Below are positions 36,005-44,317 of a stretch of 64,000 nt of DNA, piece by piece. Both the position numbers and the translations under genes were made by a program. Each line of letters opens with the position of its first letter. Position 1 is the first letter of the stretch. This DNA is from Actinomycetota bacterium. GTDB taxonomy: Bacteria; Actinomycetota; Geothermincolia; Geothermincolales; RBG-13-55-18. The notes below the pieces were generated by a model. That model searched no databases and was not told where the DNA came from. It saw only the letters and a list, made by a program, of their open reading frames with translations. Where the stretch lies: the NCBI GenBank assembly GCA_014360645.1, contig JACIXD010000003.1, positions 62,001 through 126,000 of the forward strand, written 5' to 3'.

Positions 36005-38067
36005 GACAGCTTCAGGTCGTCGGAGCGCGAGGAGGGTCCGACGAAGACCCGGTACTCTCCTTCCTCGATCTTCCAGGTGGAGGTGGAGGCGTCGAAATAG
36101 GCGAGGTCCGCGGCCCGCAGCCGGAAGGAAACCGTCTTCTTCTCACCCGGCTCCAGGCGCACACGCGCGAAACCCTTGAGTTCCCTGGGGGGGCGGTCGA
36201 CGGCCGCGGCCGGACAGGACACGTAGAGCTGGGCCACCTCCTCCCCGGAGCGCTCCCCGCGGTTGGCGACGTCGGCCTCCACGGCGATCTCCCCGTCCTC
36301 GTCCATGCCCGAAGCGCTCACCCTGAGGTCGGAGTACTCGTACCTGGTATAGCTCAACCCGAAGCCGAAGGGGTAGGCGGGCCGCATGTCCTCCCGGTCG
36401 AAGAGCCGGTAGCCGTGGTAATATCCGTACTCCGCGGACTCCGCCCTTTTGTCGAAGGGGGGCGGCTGGGCGTTGTCCTCCGGGAAGGTGACGGGGAGCT
36501 TGCCGCTGGGGTTCACCTCTCCGAAGAGGATCTCCGCCAGGGCCCTGCCTCCCTCCATGCCCGGGTACCACGCCACCAGGATGGCCCCGACCTTGTCCCG
36601 CCAGCCCGAGGTGAGGAAGGCGGAACCCGCCTCCACCACCACCACACAGCGGTCCGTGGCCTCCGCCACCGCCTCGATGAGGGCGACGTCCCGGGGTCGC
36701 AGCGAGAGGTCCTCGCGGTCGCCCCCCACCCCCTTCATGTAGGGGATGGACTCCCCTTCGTCCCTGCCGGTGAAGCCCACCACCACCACCGCGGCGTCGC
36801 AGCTCCCCGCCGCCGCGGCGGCCTGGCCGGGATGGGAGCCGTCATGGTAGAGGACCTCCGTCCCGCCCGACAGCTCGCGGATGCCCTGCAGGGGGGTGAC
36901 CACATGGGGCGGCCTCACCCGGCTGCTGCCCTTGTCCCCGATGTTGGGAATATCTGCCAGTCTGCCGATCACCGCCAGCCTTCTGACGGCCTCGCGGTCC
37001 AGGGGGAGGAGCGCGCCCTCGTTCCGGAGCAGCACCATGGACCTGCGTGCCGACTCCAGCGCCAGCGCCGTATGCTCCGCGCACGCCACGCGCAGGCGCC
37101 CGTATAGCGAGGGGTCCCCGACTGCGGCGAAATCAGCCTTTATGCGCAGGATCCTGGTCACCGCCTCGTCGATGAGCGTCTCCGACACCTTTCCCTCGCG
37201 CACCGCCCTTTTCAGTTTGCGCCCGAAGTGGATGCGCAAGGGCATCTCGATGTCCAAGCCCCCCAGGGCGGCCCTCACGGTGTCCCGCGTCCCCCAGAGG
37301 AAATCGGACATCACCGCTCCCCGGAAGCCCCATTCCCCCTTGAGGATGTCGCGCAGGAGGTGCCGGTTGTGGGCGCAGTAGTCCCCGTTGACGCGGTTGT
37401 AGGCGCTCATCACCGCCGCCGCCCCTTCCTCCACGCAGCGTTTGAAATGAGGGAGATAGACCTCGCGCAGGGTGCGCTCGTCCACCCGCACGTCGACGAA
37501 GAAGCGCGACTCCTCGATGCTGTTGCAGGCGAAGTGCTTCACGCATGCCATGACGTGTCTCTGCAGGCCTCTGACCATGGCCGCGCCCATCTCCCCCAGC
37601 AGTAAGGGGTCCTCGCCGAAGGTCTCCTGCGCCCTGCCCCAGCCGGGGTGGCGGGGGAGGTTGATGCACACTCCCCCGAAGAAGTCGGCTCCCTGGGCTC
37701 GGGCTTCTATGCCCATGGCCTCGCCGATGCGTTCCTCCAGCTCCCGGTCCCAGCTCGCCCCCCTGGCCATGGACACGGGGAAACAGGTGGAGTTGCCGAG
37801 GGCCACGCCGCGCGGCCCGTCGGTGAACCTTATGGGAGGGATGCCGAGGCGCCGGTTTCCACCCGCCAGAAAGGGGAAACGGTTGTAATGAAAGATCATG
37901 TAAAGCTGTTTGAAGGGGCTGGTGGTCCCGGACATCTCGCGCACCTTGTCGTCCAGGGACATGTCCGAGACCAGCTCCGCGATGCGCCGCTCGCGCTCCT
38001 CCCCCCGCGCCTCGAGCACGGCCTGCCAGCCTTCATGCCCGCGCTTTTTTCGCCCGGCCAACGACAT
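35956..38067 (-). CDS. Glycoside hydrolase family 3 (beta-glucosidase/beta-xylosidase)
   Basis: 703 residues. An N-terminal GH3 barrel starts after SLDDKVREMSG and contains KHFACNS and VMSDFLWG, whose Asp255 is the expected nucleophile. The alpha/beta sandwich domain (about 330-560) includes GESIPYMKGVGGDREDLSL. A C-terminal fibronectin III-like domain closes the protein (YTRYEYSDLRVS onward). No signal peptide is seen, so it probably acts in the cytoplasm on imported oligosaccharides. It converges with the kinase-isomerase pair, consistent with a xyloside or glucoside substrate. ATG 38067 has GAGGGGGGG before it. Confidence 0.9.
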   Translation of the reverse strand: MSLAGRKKRGHEGWQAVLEARGEERERRIAELVSDMSLDDKVREMSGTTSPFKQLYMIFHYNRFPFLAGGNRRLGIPPIRFTDGPRGVALGNSTCFPVSMARGASWDRELEERIGEAMGIEARAQGADFFGGVCINLPRHPGWGRAQETFGEDPLLLGEMGAAMVRGLQRHVMACVKHFACNSIEESRFFVDVRVDERTLREVYLPHFKRCVEEGAAAVMSAYNRVNGDYCAHNRHLLRDILKGEWGFRGAVMSDFLWGTRDTVRAALGGLDIEMPLRIHFGRKLKRAVREGKVSETLIDEAVTRILRIKADFAAVGDPSLYGRLRVACAEHTALALESARRSMVLLRNEGALLPLDREAVRRLAVIGRLADIPNIGDKGSSRVRPPHVVTPLQGIRELSGGTEVLYHDGSHPGQAAAAAGSCDAAVVVVGFTGRDEGESIPYMKGVGGDREDLSLRPRDVALIEAVAEATDRCVVVVEAGSAFLTSGWRDKVGAILVAWYPGMEGGRALAEILFGEVNPSGKLPVTFPEDNAQPPPFDKRAESAEYGYYHGYRLFDREDMRPAYPFGFGLSYTRYEYSDLRVSASGMDEDGEIAVEADVANRGERSGEEVAQLYVSCPAAAVDRPPRELKGFARVRLEPGEKKTVSFRLRAADLAYFDASTSTWKIEEGEYRVFVGPSSRSDDLKLSACFRIPPPGTDRAPA

Positions 38068-38254
38068 CCCCCCCTCTCACCTTCCGGAGCCATAGGTCTG
38101 GGGAGCGCGAGCGGCGGCGGGCCCTCCCGTCTCCGCGCGGCTCTTTGCGTCGTCCACCGCTTCCTGGCACCATCCCACGGATCGCGGGTCTCCGCCGTAC
38201 CCGGCGGCTGTCCCCACCGCGTCTCGGCCCGCCCCCCTGGTCATGGTCATGGTG

Positions 38255-38263
38255 ATTATATCA
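38255..38263 (-). promoter_or_regulatory. Extended -10 promoter element reading toward the GH3 gene
   Basis: On the minus strand TGA-TATAAT is read at 38263-38255, a perfect -10 hexamer with a TG extension. No good -35 is seen 17 bases upstream. It would give a 5' leader of about 180 bases for the GH3 gene. Confidence 0.4.
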
Positions 38264-38432
38264 GACCGCGTGGCCGCTCGATGGGCCGCGCACGGGCCCC
38301 TTCCCGCGCGGAGAAGGCGGCGCTCGTCGGTGCGTGACCGCGGGAACGCAAGCCGGGGGCCGCGCACGGGCAGAGCGGGGCGTCCAGGGCCTCGAAGGCC
38401 TCATGAAAAGTGCACTCTTACTAAACTAAAAC

Positions 38433-38462
38433 TTGACAATATTTATACGCGATGAATAAAAT
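38433..38462 (+). promoter_or_regulatory. Strong promoter of the acyl-CoA mutase operon
   Basis: Consensus TTGACA at 38433-38438, an 18-base spacer and TAAAAT at 38457-38462, in the most AT-rich stretch of the neighbourhood. Transcription should start near 38469. This favours ATG 38518 over the in-frame ATG at 38452 as the mutase start. Confidence 0.75.
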
Positions 38463-38517
38463 AACATCGGCTGTCTATGGGAAAACCGCAGGATCCAGAG
38501 CCAAGGGGGCTGCCGCC

Positions 38518-40206
38518 ATGTTCATGGAAGACGAGCTTGAGGCCATCCGCAAGACCCGCGAGGAGTGGGAACTCACCGTGCTCGGTCCCATCATGGAGAG
38601 ATGGCCCGAGCGCAAAGAGGAATTCAGGACCCAGTCGGGTCATCCCGTGCAGAGGGTCTACACCCCGGAGGACATCGCGGGCAAGAGCTACGTGCGGGAC
38701 ATCAGTTTTCCGGGCTGGTACCCATTCACCCGCGGGGTGTTCCCAACCGGGTACCGCGCCAACCTATGGACGCGGCGGCTGATCACCGGGCTGGCCACCC
38801 CCGAGGAGACCAATAAGCGCCTCAAATTCCTCATCGAGCAGGGCCAGACGGGACTGAACATCATCTACGACAACCCCACCACCAACCTGCTGGACTCCGA
38901 CAATCCCCTGTGCGAGGGGGAGGTGGGCAGGGACGGAGTCCCCACCTGCACCCTGCGGGACATGGAGGTGATCATGGACGGCATCGATATGGAGAAGGTG
39001 TCCACCTCCATCATCCACTCCGGGCCCTTCATCCTCTCCATGTACCTCGCCCTCGCCGAGAAGAGGGGGGTCCCCTTCGATCGCCTGCGGGGCACGCTGC
39101 AGAACGACGTCCTCTCGCAGTACTACACGGTGAACATGTCCGTGGTGAGCCTGCGTGACGGCTTCCGGCTTTCGGCCGACGTGGTGGAGTACTGCCGCAA
39201 GCACGTGCCGCGCTGGAACCCCATCAGCTTCGTGGGCTACCAGATACGCGAGGCGGGGAGCACGGCGGCGCAGGAGATCGCCTTCGCCATCGGCAGCGCC
39301 ATCGGGTACACGGAGGAGCTGATGGGCCGGGGCATGGACGTGGACGACTTCGCGCCCCGCCTCTCCTTCATGTTCAACTGCCACAACGACTTCTTCGAGG
39401 AGATATGCAAGCTGCGGGCGGCGCGGCGGCTGTGGGCGCGCATCATGAGGGAGCGCTTCGGGGCCAGGAACCCCCTCTCGTGGCTGCTGCGCTTCCACGT
39501 GCAGACGGCGGGGAGCTCACTCACCGCCCAGCAGCCCATCAACAACGTCATCCGCACCACCATCCAGGCCCTGGCGGCGGTGTTGGGCGGGACCAACTCC
39601 CTGCACACCAACTCCATGGACGAGTGTTACTGCCTGCCCTCGGAATACGCCGCGCGCACCGCCCTGCGCACCCAGCAGATCATCGCCTACGAGAGCGGGG
39701 TGGCCAACACCGTGGATCCCCTGGCGGGCTCCTATTTCGTGGAGAAGCTCACCGACGACATCGAGGCGGAGGCGGAGGATATCCTGCGCCAGATCGACGA
39801 CATGGGCGGCATGGTGGCGGCGCTGGAGGCGGGTTGGGTGCAGCGGGAGGTGGTGAAGGCCTCCAACGAGTACCACCGCAAATTGAAAGCGGGGGAGATC
39901 GCCGTGGTGGGGGTGAACATGTTCCAGGACAGCGAGGACGAGGAGGTCCCCATCGAGATCCTGCGCATCGATCCCGCCCACGAGAGGCACCAGGTGGAGA
40001 TGCTGCGACAGGTAAAGGAGCGCCGCGACGGGGAAGCTCTGCGGAGGGCGCTGGAGAGGATGAAAGAGGACGCCGCCGCCCACCGCAACATCGTGCCCTC
40101 GTGCATGGAGGCGGTGAAGGCCTACGCCACCCTGGAGGAGATGCGCAACGCCCTGCAGGAGGCCCTGGGCGCCGGCAAGGAGAGCAAGGACGCCTTCATC
40201 TGCTGA
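38518..40206 (+). CDS. Coenzyme B12-dependent acyl-CoA mutase, large subunit, atypical active site
   Basis: Radical 1,2-carbon-skeleton mutase catalytic subunit (562 aa) of the MutB/HcmA/IcmA class, whose B12 domain is a separate protein here. Fold motifs are clear: TRGVFPTGYRANLWT, GQTGL, GTLQND, AGSTAAQEIAF, LRAARRLWA, GGTNSLHTNSMDE and DPLAGSYFVE. The specificity positions differ from methylmalonyl-CoA mutase. Tyr89 is Ile89 (RRLITG for RQYAG), Ala116 is Ile116, Arg207 is Val205 and His244 is Gln242 (GYQIREAG for GYHMQEAG). Loss of the Arg that holds the free carboxylate argues against methylmalonyl-CoA. The Ile at 89 recalls 2-hydroxyisobutyryl-CoA mutase, but that enzyme's Asp117 is absent. 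The true substrate is unknown. AAGGGGG precedes ATG 38518. Confidence 0.9.
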   Translation: MFMEDELEAIRKTREEWELTVLGPIMERWPERKEEFRTQSGHPVQRVYTPEDIAGKSYVRDISFPGWYPFTRGVFPTGYRANLWTRRLITGLATPEETNKRLKFLIEQGQTGLNIIYDNPTTNLLDSDNPLCEGEVGRDGVPTCTLRDMEVIMDGIDMEKVSTSIIHSGPFILSMYLALAEKRGVPFDRLRGTLQNDVLSQYYTVNMSVVSLRDGFRLSADVVEYCRKHVPRWNPISFVGYQIREAGSTAAQEIAFAIGSAIGYTEELMGRGMDVDDFAPRLSFMFNCHNDFFEEICKLRAARRLWARIMRERFGARNPLSWLLRFHVQTAGSSLTAQQPINNVIRTTIQALAAVLGGTNSLHTNSMDECYCLPSEYAARTALRTQQIIAYESGVANTVDPLAGSYFVEKLTDDIEAEAEDILRQIDDMGGMVAALEAGWVQREVVKASNEYHRKLKAGEIAVVGVNMFQDSEDEEVPIEILRIDPAHERHQVEMLRQVKERRDGEALRRALERMKEDAAAHRNIVPSCMEAVKAYATLEEMRNALQEALGAGKESKDAFIC

Positions 40207-40286
40207 ACGGCCGGGCCGGGGCGGGCAACCCCCGGAGACGGGCGGCCGGAGAGGTAAAGCACGCGAGACGAGGGGAAAAAGGGGTC

Positions 40287-40724
40287 ATGACCATGGAGGG
40301 AAAACCGATCAGGGTACTGCTGGCCAAGGCGGGGCTGGACGGCCACAACCGCGGTATCCAGCTGGTGGGCAAAGCGCTGCGGGATGCCGGCATGGAGGTG
40401 CTCTACGGCGGCCTGCGCATCACCCCGCAGGAGGTGGTGGAGATGTCCATCCAGGAGGACGTGGACGTGGTGGGCATCAGCATCTTCTCTGGCGGGCTCA
40501 TGACCATCATACCCAAGATATTCCATGCCCTGCAGGACAACGATGCCACCCGCCACATCCCCATGATCGTGGGAGGGATCCTGCCTCCCCGCGATGCGGA
40601 GACCCTCAAGGCCATGGGGATAAAGGAGGTCTTCGGCCCCGGCAGCGACCTCGAGGACATCGTCGCCTGCATCCGGGAGCTGGCGGCCGAGGGCGCGAGG
40701 AAGGAGAGGGCGGCCTCGGGTTGA
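40287..40724 (+). CDS. B12-binding small subunit of the acyl-CoA mutase
   Basis: 145 residues, the cobalamin-binding Rossmann domain that completes the preceding large subunit. DGHNRG supplies the DxHxxG motif whose His replaces the lower axial ligand. GISIFSGG and VGGILPPRDAETLKAMGIKEVFGPGS are the usual nucleotide-loop signatures. ATG 40287, after GGGGAAAAAGGGG, is chosen. It lies 80 bases downstream of the large-subunit stop, the normal arrangement of two-subunit mutases. No MeaB/ArgK chaperone or methylmalonyl-CoA epimerase is nearby. Confidence 0.92.
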   Translation: MTMEGKPIRVLLAKAGLDGHNRGIQLVGKALRDAGMEVLYGGLRITPQEVVEMSIQEDVDVVGISIFSGGLMTIIPKIFHALQDNDATRHIPMIVGGILPPRDAETLKAMGIKEVFGPGSDLEDIVACIRELAAEGARKERAASG

Positions 40725-40876
40725 GGGAGGGAGCTCCCGGCTCCCGACCCGCCGGCAGCCGACGGAAGGCGCCGCTCCCTCCTACCGGAGGACCGCGCGC
40801 GTTGCGAAGTCGACCCGCGTGCGCGAGGCGGGGAGAAGGGGAAGAGCGCCCGCACGGCGGATGGCGTAGGATAGAA

Positions 40877-40901
40877 CCATCGTGTTTTTTTTTCACGGTG
40901 G
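40877..40901 (+). promoter_or_regulatory. Hairpin with a T9 loop over the hydrolase ribosome-binding region
   Basis: CCATCGTG and CACGGTGG form an 8-bp stem (one G-T pair) around nine consecutive T residues, immediately before GAGGCC-ATG of the alpha/beta hydrolase. The T9 tract is rare in this GC-rich DNA and also lies in an upstream in-frame extension from GTG 40882, so slippage there could alter the N-terminus. It may sequester the ribosome site. Confidence 0.45.
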
Positions 40902-40908
40902 TGAGGCC

Positions 40909-41772
40909 ATGAAGCATACTCCCGGGGTCAAGCCGGTCATCTTCGCCGCCGCCGCCTGCGCCGCGGCAGCGGCTTCGTGGCGCTGGAGGTCCAGGGTGAT
41001 GCCGAGGCGAGACCCCGCGCAGCGCCGCTTCCGGGATTTCACCCTCACCACCTCCGACGGAGTGAGGATCGCCGCCAGGCACATCGAGGGCGCGGGAGGA
41101 GCGGCGCTCATCGTCGCCCACCCCGCGGTGACCGGGCAGCGCTACGCGCCCCTGGTGGATTTCGCGGAGGCCGCAGCGGAACATTTCGACGTCTTCACCT
41201 TCGATTTCCGCGGCCACGGGGGCAGCGGGGGGCGGCTGGAGATGAACCTCGGCGGCCCGCTGGAGGACCTGCGCGCGGTGGTACACGAGGTGCGCGGACG
41301 GGGATACGAGTGGGTCGGGGCGGTGGGGTTCTCCCTGGGGGGCATGGCGGCCTTTCTCCTCGCCTCCCTGGACGGGGACCTGGACGCGGTGGTGACGGTG
41401 GGCGCTCCGCCCGCGCTTCCGGACATCACCCCCTACCGCCGCTTGCTGCCGCTGTGGTCGCTGTTCCTGCGCTTCCTGGGGGCACGGTTCAGGGCCGTGA
41501 ACGAGGGAGGCCCCCTCCCCCTGGAGGCGGCGGCGTGCTTCCCCGCCGTCCCCCTGCTGGTGGTGCACGCCGAGAACGAGGCCTTCTACTCCCGATGCGA
41601 CCTCGATGCCATGCTGGGAATACTTGGCAACAAGGCCGAGTTCATGCTCGTGGAGGGGGCCGGCCACACCGAGCTGGCGGGCAGGGAGGGGGAGGTGCTG
41701 GAATGGCTGGTGGCAAGGTCGCCCCGTGGGATCCGTGCGGGAGGGTGGGGAAGCGCGAGAGGCGCGAGGTGA
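40909..41772 (+). CDS. Alpha/beta hydrolase, probably membrane-anchored
   Basis: 287 residues. An N-terminal hydrophobic Ala-rich segment (about 8-24) precedes the hydrolase core. The oxyanion region is IVAHPAVTGQ, FDFRGHGGSGGR follows, the nucleophile elbow is GFSLGG, and the catalytic His is in GAGHTEL. This is the generic hydrolase fold of esterases, thioesterases and lipases; the substrate is not assignable. It follows the acyl-CoA mutase subunits by 184 bases and might belong to the same pathway, but the hairpin at 40877-40901 suggests separate control. The C-terminal Arg/Gly tail is low complexity. Confidence 0.78.
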   Translation: MKHTPGVKPVIFAAAACAAAAASWRWRSRVMPRRDPAQRRFRDFTLTTSDGVRIAARHIEGAGGAALIVAHPAVTGQRYAPLVDFAEAAAEHFDVFTFDFRGHGGSGGRLEMNLGGPLEDLRAVVHEVRGRGYEWVGAVGFSLGGMAAFLLASLDGDLDAVVTVGAPPALPDITPYRRLLPLWSLFLRFLGARFRAVNEGGPLPLEAAACFPAVPLLVVHAENEAFYSRCDLDAMLGILGNKAEFMLVEGAGHTELAGREGEVLEWLVARSPRGIRAGGWGSARGAR

Positions 41773-42084
41773 CGCGGGCGCGAGGCCGCCGCCCCGGGCG
41801 CGGATGTCCTCTCCGCCAGGCGCGGGAAAGAAGGGGGGCGAGGGGTCCGGGATGCCGCCCGGGGGATAGCGGCGGCGCACTCCGGAAGCGAGGTCACGAA
41901 GAGAGAGGAAATTGGTATTATACAGTTGTCCGGCGGGGCGTCCCCGGAGCGGGAGCGGCGGGGCGGTTCGGCGGGATGACGGAGGAGAACGCGGACGTTC
42001 GCGCGCGTTGAGAAGGCAGGCGGAGAGAGCAGCCTCCGGACGGCGGCACTGAGGCGGGAGTGAAGGCGAGAAGGGAAGAGAGGG
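41773..42084 (+). other. 312-base gap before the cupin gene
   Basis: GC-rich except for an extended -10 (TGG-TATTAT at 41913-41921) that probably drives the cupin-hisG transcript. No good -35, RNA gene or terminator was seen. Confidence 0.4.
41913..41921 (+). promoter_or_regulatory. Extended -10 element upstream of the cupin/hisG genes
   Basis: TGG-TATTAT in an AT-richer patch (GAAATTGGTATTATACAG). The predicted leader to the cupin gene is about 155 bases. Confidence 0.4.
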
Positions 42085-42444
42085 ATGCTGATCGACAAGC
42101 CGTGGGGGAGCATCAAGGCGTACGCCGTGAACCAGCCCTGCACCGTGAAGCTGATAACCGTGGAGGCGGGGCAGGAGACCAGCCTGCACTACCACAAGCT
42201 GCGCGACGACATGTGGATAATCCTGGATGACGGCCTGGAGGTCACCATCGGCGACAGGGTCTTCCTGCCCCGCGAGGGAGAGGAGTTCATGGTGCCCGCC
42301 ATGGGCCTGCACAAGATCAGGTCGCTGGGAGGGCGGGGAAGGGTGCTGGAGATAGATATCGGTTTCACCAGCGAGGACGACAACTATCGCCTCAAGGACG
42401 TATACGGACGCAAGCTGGAGGAAAAGGACGAAGAGGGAATCTGA
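42085..42444 (+). CDS. Small cupin-domain protein (mannose-6-phosphate isomerase type II-like)
   Basis: 119 residues forming a single cupin barrel. DKPWGSIKAYAVNQPCTVKLITVEAGQETSLHYHKLRDDMWIILDDGLEVTIGD matches the C-terminal isomerase domain of bifunctional mannose-6-phosphate isomerase/GDP-mannose pyrophosphorylase, but stands alone. Metal ligands are in LHYHKLRDD (HxH) and later in MGLHKI. It lies 28 bases before hisG. Its substrate could be a phosphosugar; it may also simply bind metal. AGGGAAGAGAGGG precedes the ATG. Confidence 0.8.
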   Translation: MLIDKPWGSIKAYAVNQPCTVKLITVEAGQETSLHYHKLRDDMWIILDDGLEVTIGDRVFLPREGEEFMVPAMGLHKIRSLGGRGRVLEIDIGFTSEDDNYRLKDVYGRKLEEKDEEGI

Positions 42445-42472
42445 CGGCGATCGGGCGCGAGAGAGGAGAGAG

Positions 42473-43351
42473 ATGCTCAAACTGGTCATCCCCAAAGGCA
42501 GCCTGGAGAACACCACCCTGGAGATACTGCGCGACGCCGACCTCGCGGTGCGCAGGAGCGGAGACCGCGAGTACCACGCCGCCATCGACGACCCCCGTAT
42601 CGAGCAGGTGAGGATCCTGCGCCCCCAGGAGATCCCCAAGTACGTGGAGGACGGTTTCTTCGACCTGGGCATCACCGGATACGACTGGATAAGGGAGTCG
42701 AGGGCGCAGGTGGAGGAGGTGGCGGATCTGCCCTACACCAAGACGGCGGTGGGGACGGTGGTGCGGGTGGTGTTAGCGGTGGCGGGAGACTCTCCTTACC
42801 GAGAGCCCAGAGACCTGCCCGACGGCGTGCGGGTATCCACCGAGTACCCCAACCTGGTGGCGGATTACTTCCGGGAGCTGGGGATCAAGGCCAACATCTA
42901 TCTCTCCTACGGCGCCACCGAGGCTAAGGTCCCCGAGATGGCGGACGCGGTGGTGGAGCTGACCGAGACCGGAGGCACCCTGCGCAAGCACGGGCTGCGC
43001 ATCATCGACACGGTGCTGGAGTCCACCACGCGCCTGATCGCCAACCGCGAGAGCTACGCCGAACCCCGGAAGCGAGAGCTCATGGAGGAGCTGCGCCTGC
43101 TCATCCTGGGAGCGCTCAACGCCCGCGGCAAGGTGCTCATAAAGTTCAACGTGGCGGAGAAGGACCTGGAGGAGGTGGTGAGAGCGCTCCCCTCCCTCAA
43201 GGCGCCCACCCTTTCCAGGCTGCACGGCGAGGGCTATTACGCCGTGGAGAGCGTGGTGGAGAAGAAGGGCATCAACCTCCTCATCCCGGAGCTGGTGAAA
43301 AAGGGCGCCGAGGACATCATCGAGCTGCCCATCTCCAAGATAATCGCCTGA
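42473..43351 (+). CDS. hisG: ATP phosphoribosyltransferase, long form
   Basis: First enzyme of histidine biosynthesis, joining ATP and PRPP. At 292 residues with a C-terminal ACT-like regulatory domain (from about residue 215, KVLIKFNVAEKDLEEVV), this is the hexameric HisG_L form that needs no HisZ. The catalytic part starts LVIPKGSLENTTLEILRDADL and contains DLGITGYDWI and the PRPP-binding stretch near EKVPEMADAVVELTETGGTLR. The rest of the his operon is not here; only hisC lies 2 kb further on. Confidence 0.93.
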   Translation: MLKLVIPKGSLENTTLEILRDADLAVRRSGDREYHAAIDDPRIEQVRILRPQEIPKYVEDGFFDLGITGYDWIRESRAQVEEVADLPYTKTAVGTVVRVVLAVAGDSPYREPRDLPDGVRVSTEYPNLVADYFRELGIKANIYLSYGATEAKVPEMADAVVELTETGGTLRKHGLRIIDTVLESTTRLIANRESYAEPRKRELMEELRLLILGALNARGKVLIKFNVAEKDLEEVVRALPSLKAPTLSRLHGEGYYAVESVVEKKGINLLIPELVKKGAEDIIELPISKIIA

Positions 43352-43368
43352 GAGAAAGGGGGACGGTC

Positions 43369-44316
43369 ATGGCGGCGCTGCAGGAAAGGGCGGACCTGCT
43401 CCTGGAGCGGTGGAAGCAGGAACTGCAACGCCTTCCCCTGCCGGCGCACGTGCAGGTGACCGGGGGAGAGGCGGGCGAGAGGATGGAGAAGCTGGCGGTC
43501 TCGCTGGTGGCCGTGGTGGACGACGAGGATTTCACGCGCCAGTTCGAGCCCGGCGGAGAGAGTTACGTCATCGCGGAGGAACTGGGCAGGCAGCGCAGGC
43601 AACAGGGCTACTCCATCGAGGAGCTGGTGCAGGAACACGTGATCATGCGCAACGAGTTCTGGAACCTCTTCCGGGAGCAGGTGGACCTGAAGTACGTGGT
43701 GGATTTCCAGCTCGAGAAGCGCGTCAACTCCTGCTTCGACCTGCTGCTGCAGGCCGCCGCCTCCGCCTACCATTACGAACACTCCAGGGAGATAATGGAA
43801 AACCCACTGCGGGACCGCGACACAGGTATATACAACAAGAACTATTTCCACGGCCGCATGATCGAGGAGTTGCGGCGTTCGGTGCGCTACGCGCACGACA
43901 TCACCCTGGTCCTCTTCGAGATCGGCAATTATGCCTCCGTGCTGGAGGCGGAGGGCTCGGAGAGGACGCGGGAGCTCCTGCGCTCCGTGGCCTCCGCCCT
44001 GGTGCGCATGACCAGGGACTGCGACGTGGTGGCCAGGTTGGGGGAGGGGAGCTTCGCGGTGCTCCTCCCCGAGACGGGGTGGCGCGGGGGCAAGGTGATG
44101 TCCGAGCGCCTGTGCCGGTACTTCCAGAGCGAGCTGAGGGAGTCCGCTGCCGGCATGCCGCTGGAGTTCTTCTGGGGCTTGGCGTCCTTCCCCGAGGAGG
44201 TGCGTTTCCCTGAAAAGCTCTATGCCTGCGCCGTGGAGGCCATGAGGCAGGCCCGCGACCTTCCCGCGGGAGAGATAGCGGTATACCGTGGGACGGAGAG
44301 CAGCGGAGGGTCATGA
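43369..44316 (+). CDS. RsbRD-like sensor with degenerate GGDEF domain
   Basis: 315 residues. The first ~130 form an all-helical region (ERADLLLERWKQELQ, YSIEELVQEHVIMRNEFWNLFREQV) resembling the RsbRD/RsbU N-terminal sensor fold. A GGDEF domain follows, with the usual RDRDTGIYNKNYF start. Its active loop is GEGSF (residues 225-229) instead of GGDEF: the catalytic acid and second Gly are lost, so diguanylate cyclase activity is unlikely. It may bind GTP, act as a receptor or serve as a protein interaction module. It begins 17 bases after hisG and abuts the phosphatase gene. Confidence 0.8.
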   Translation: MAALQERADLLLERWKQELQRLPLPAHVQVTGGEAGERMEKLAVSLVAVVDDEDFTRQFEPGGESYVIAEELGRQRRQQGYSIEELVQEHVIMRNEFWNLFREQVDLKYVVDFQLEKRVNSCFDLLLQAAASAYHYEHSREIMENPLRDRDTGIYNKNYFHGRMIEELRRSVRYAHDITLVLFEIGNYASVLEAEGSERTRELLRSVASALVRMTRDCDVVARLGEGSFAVLLPETGWRGGKVMSERLCRYFQSELRESAAGMPLEFFWGLASFPEEVRFPEKLYACAVEAMRQARDLPAGEIAVYRGTESSGGS

Positions 44317-44317
44317 G

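Larger units (their letters stand above)
38068..38517. other. Divergent region between GH3 and acyl-CoA mutase genes
   Basis: 450 bases with two promoters: a leftward extended -10 at 38255-38263 and a strong rightward promoter at 38433-38462 (separate entries). The middle is GC-rich. I looked for a cobalamin riboswitch ahead of the B12-dependent mutase and found no B12-box-like sequence. Confidence 0.5.

Noticed and set aside
38068-38517. Cobalamin riboswitch before the B12-dependent mutase
   Set aside because: No B12 box or conserved core was found, and the strong promoter leaves only a ~50-base leader.
38452-38517. Alternative start of the mutase at ATG 38452
   Set aside because: It lies upstream of the transcription start predicted from the TTGACA/TAAAAT promoter and lacks a ribosome site; ATG 38518 has one.
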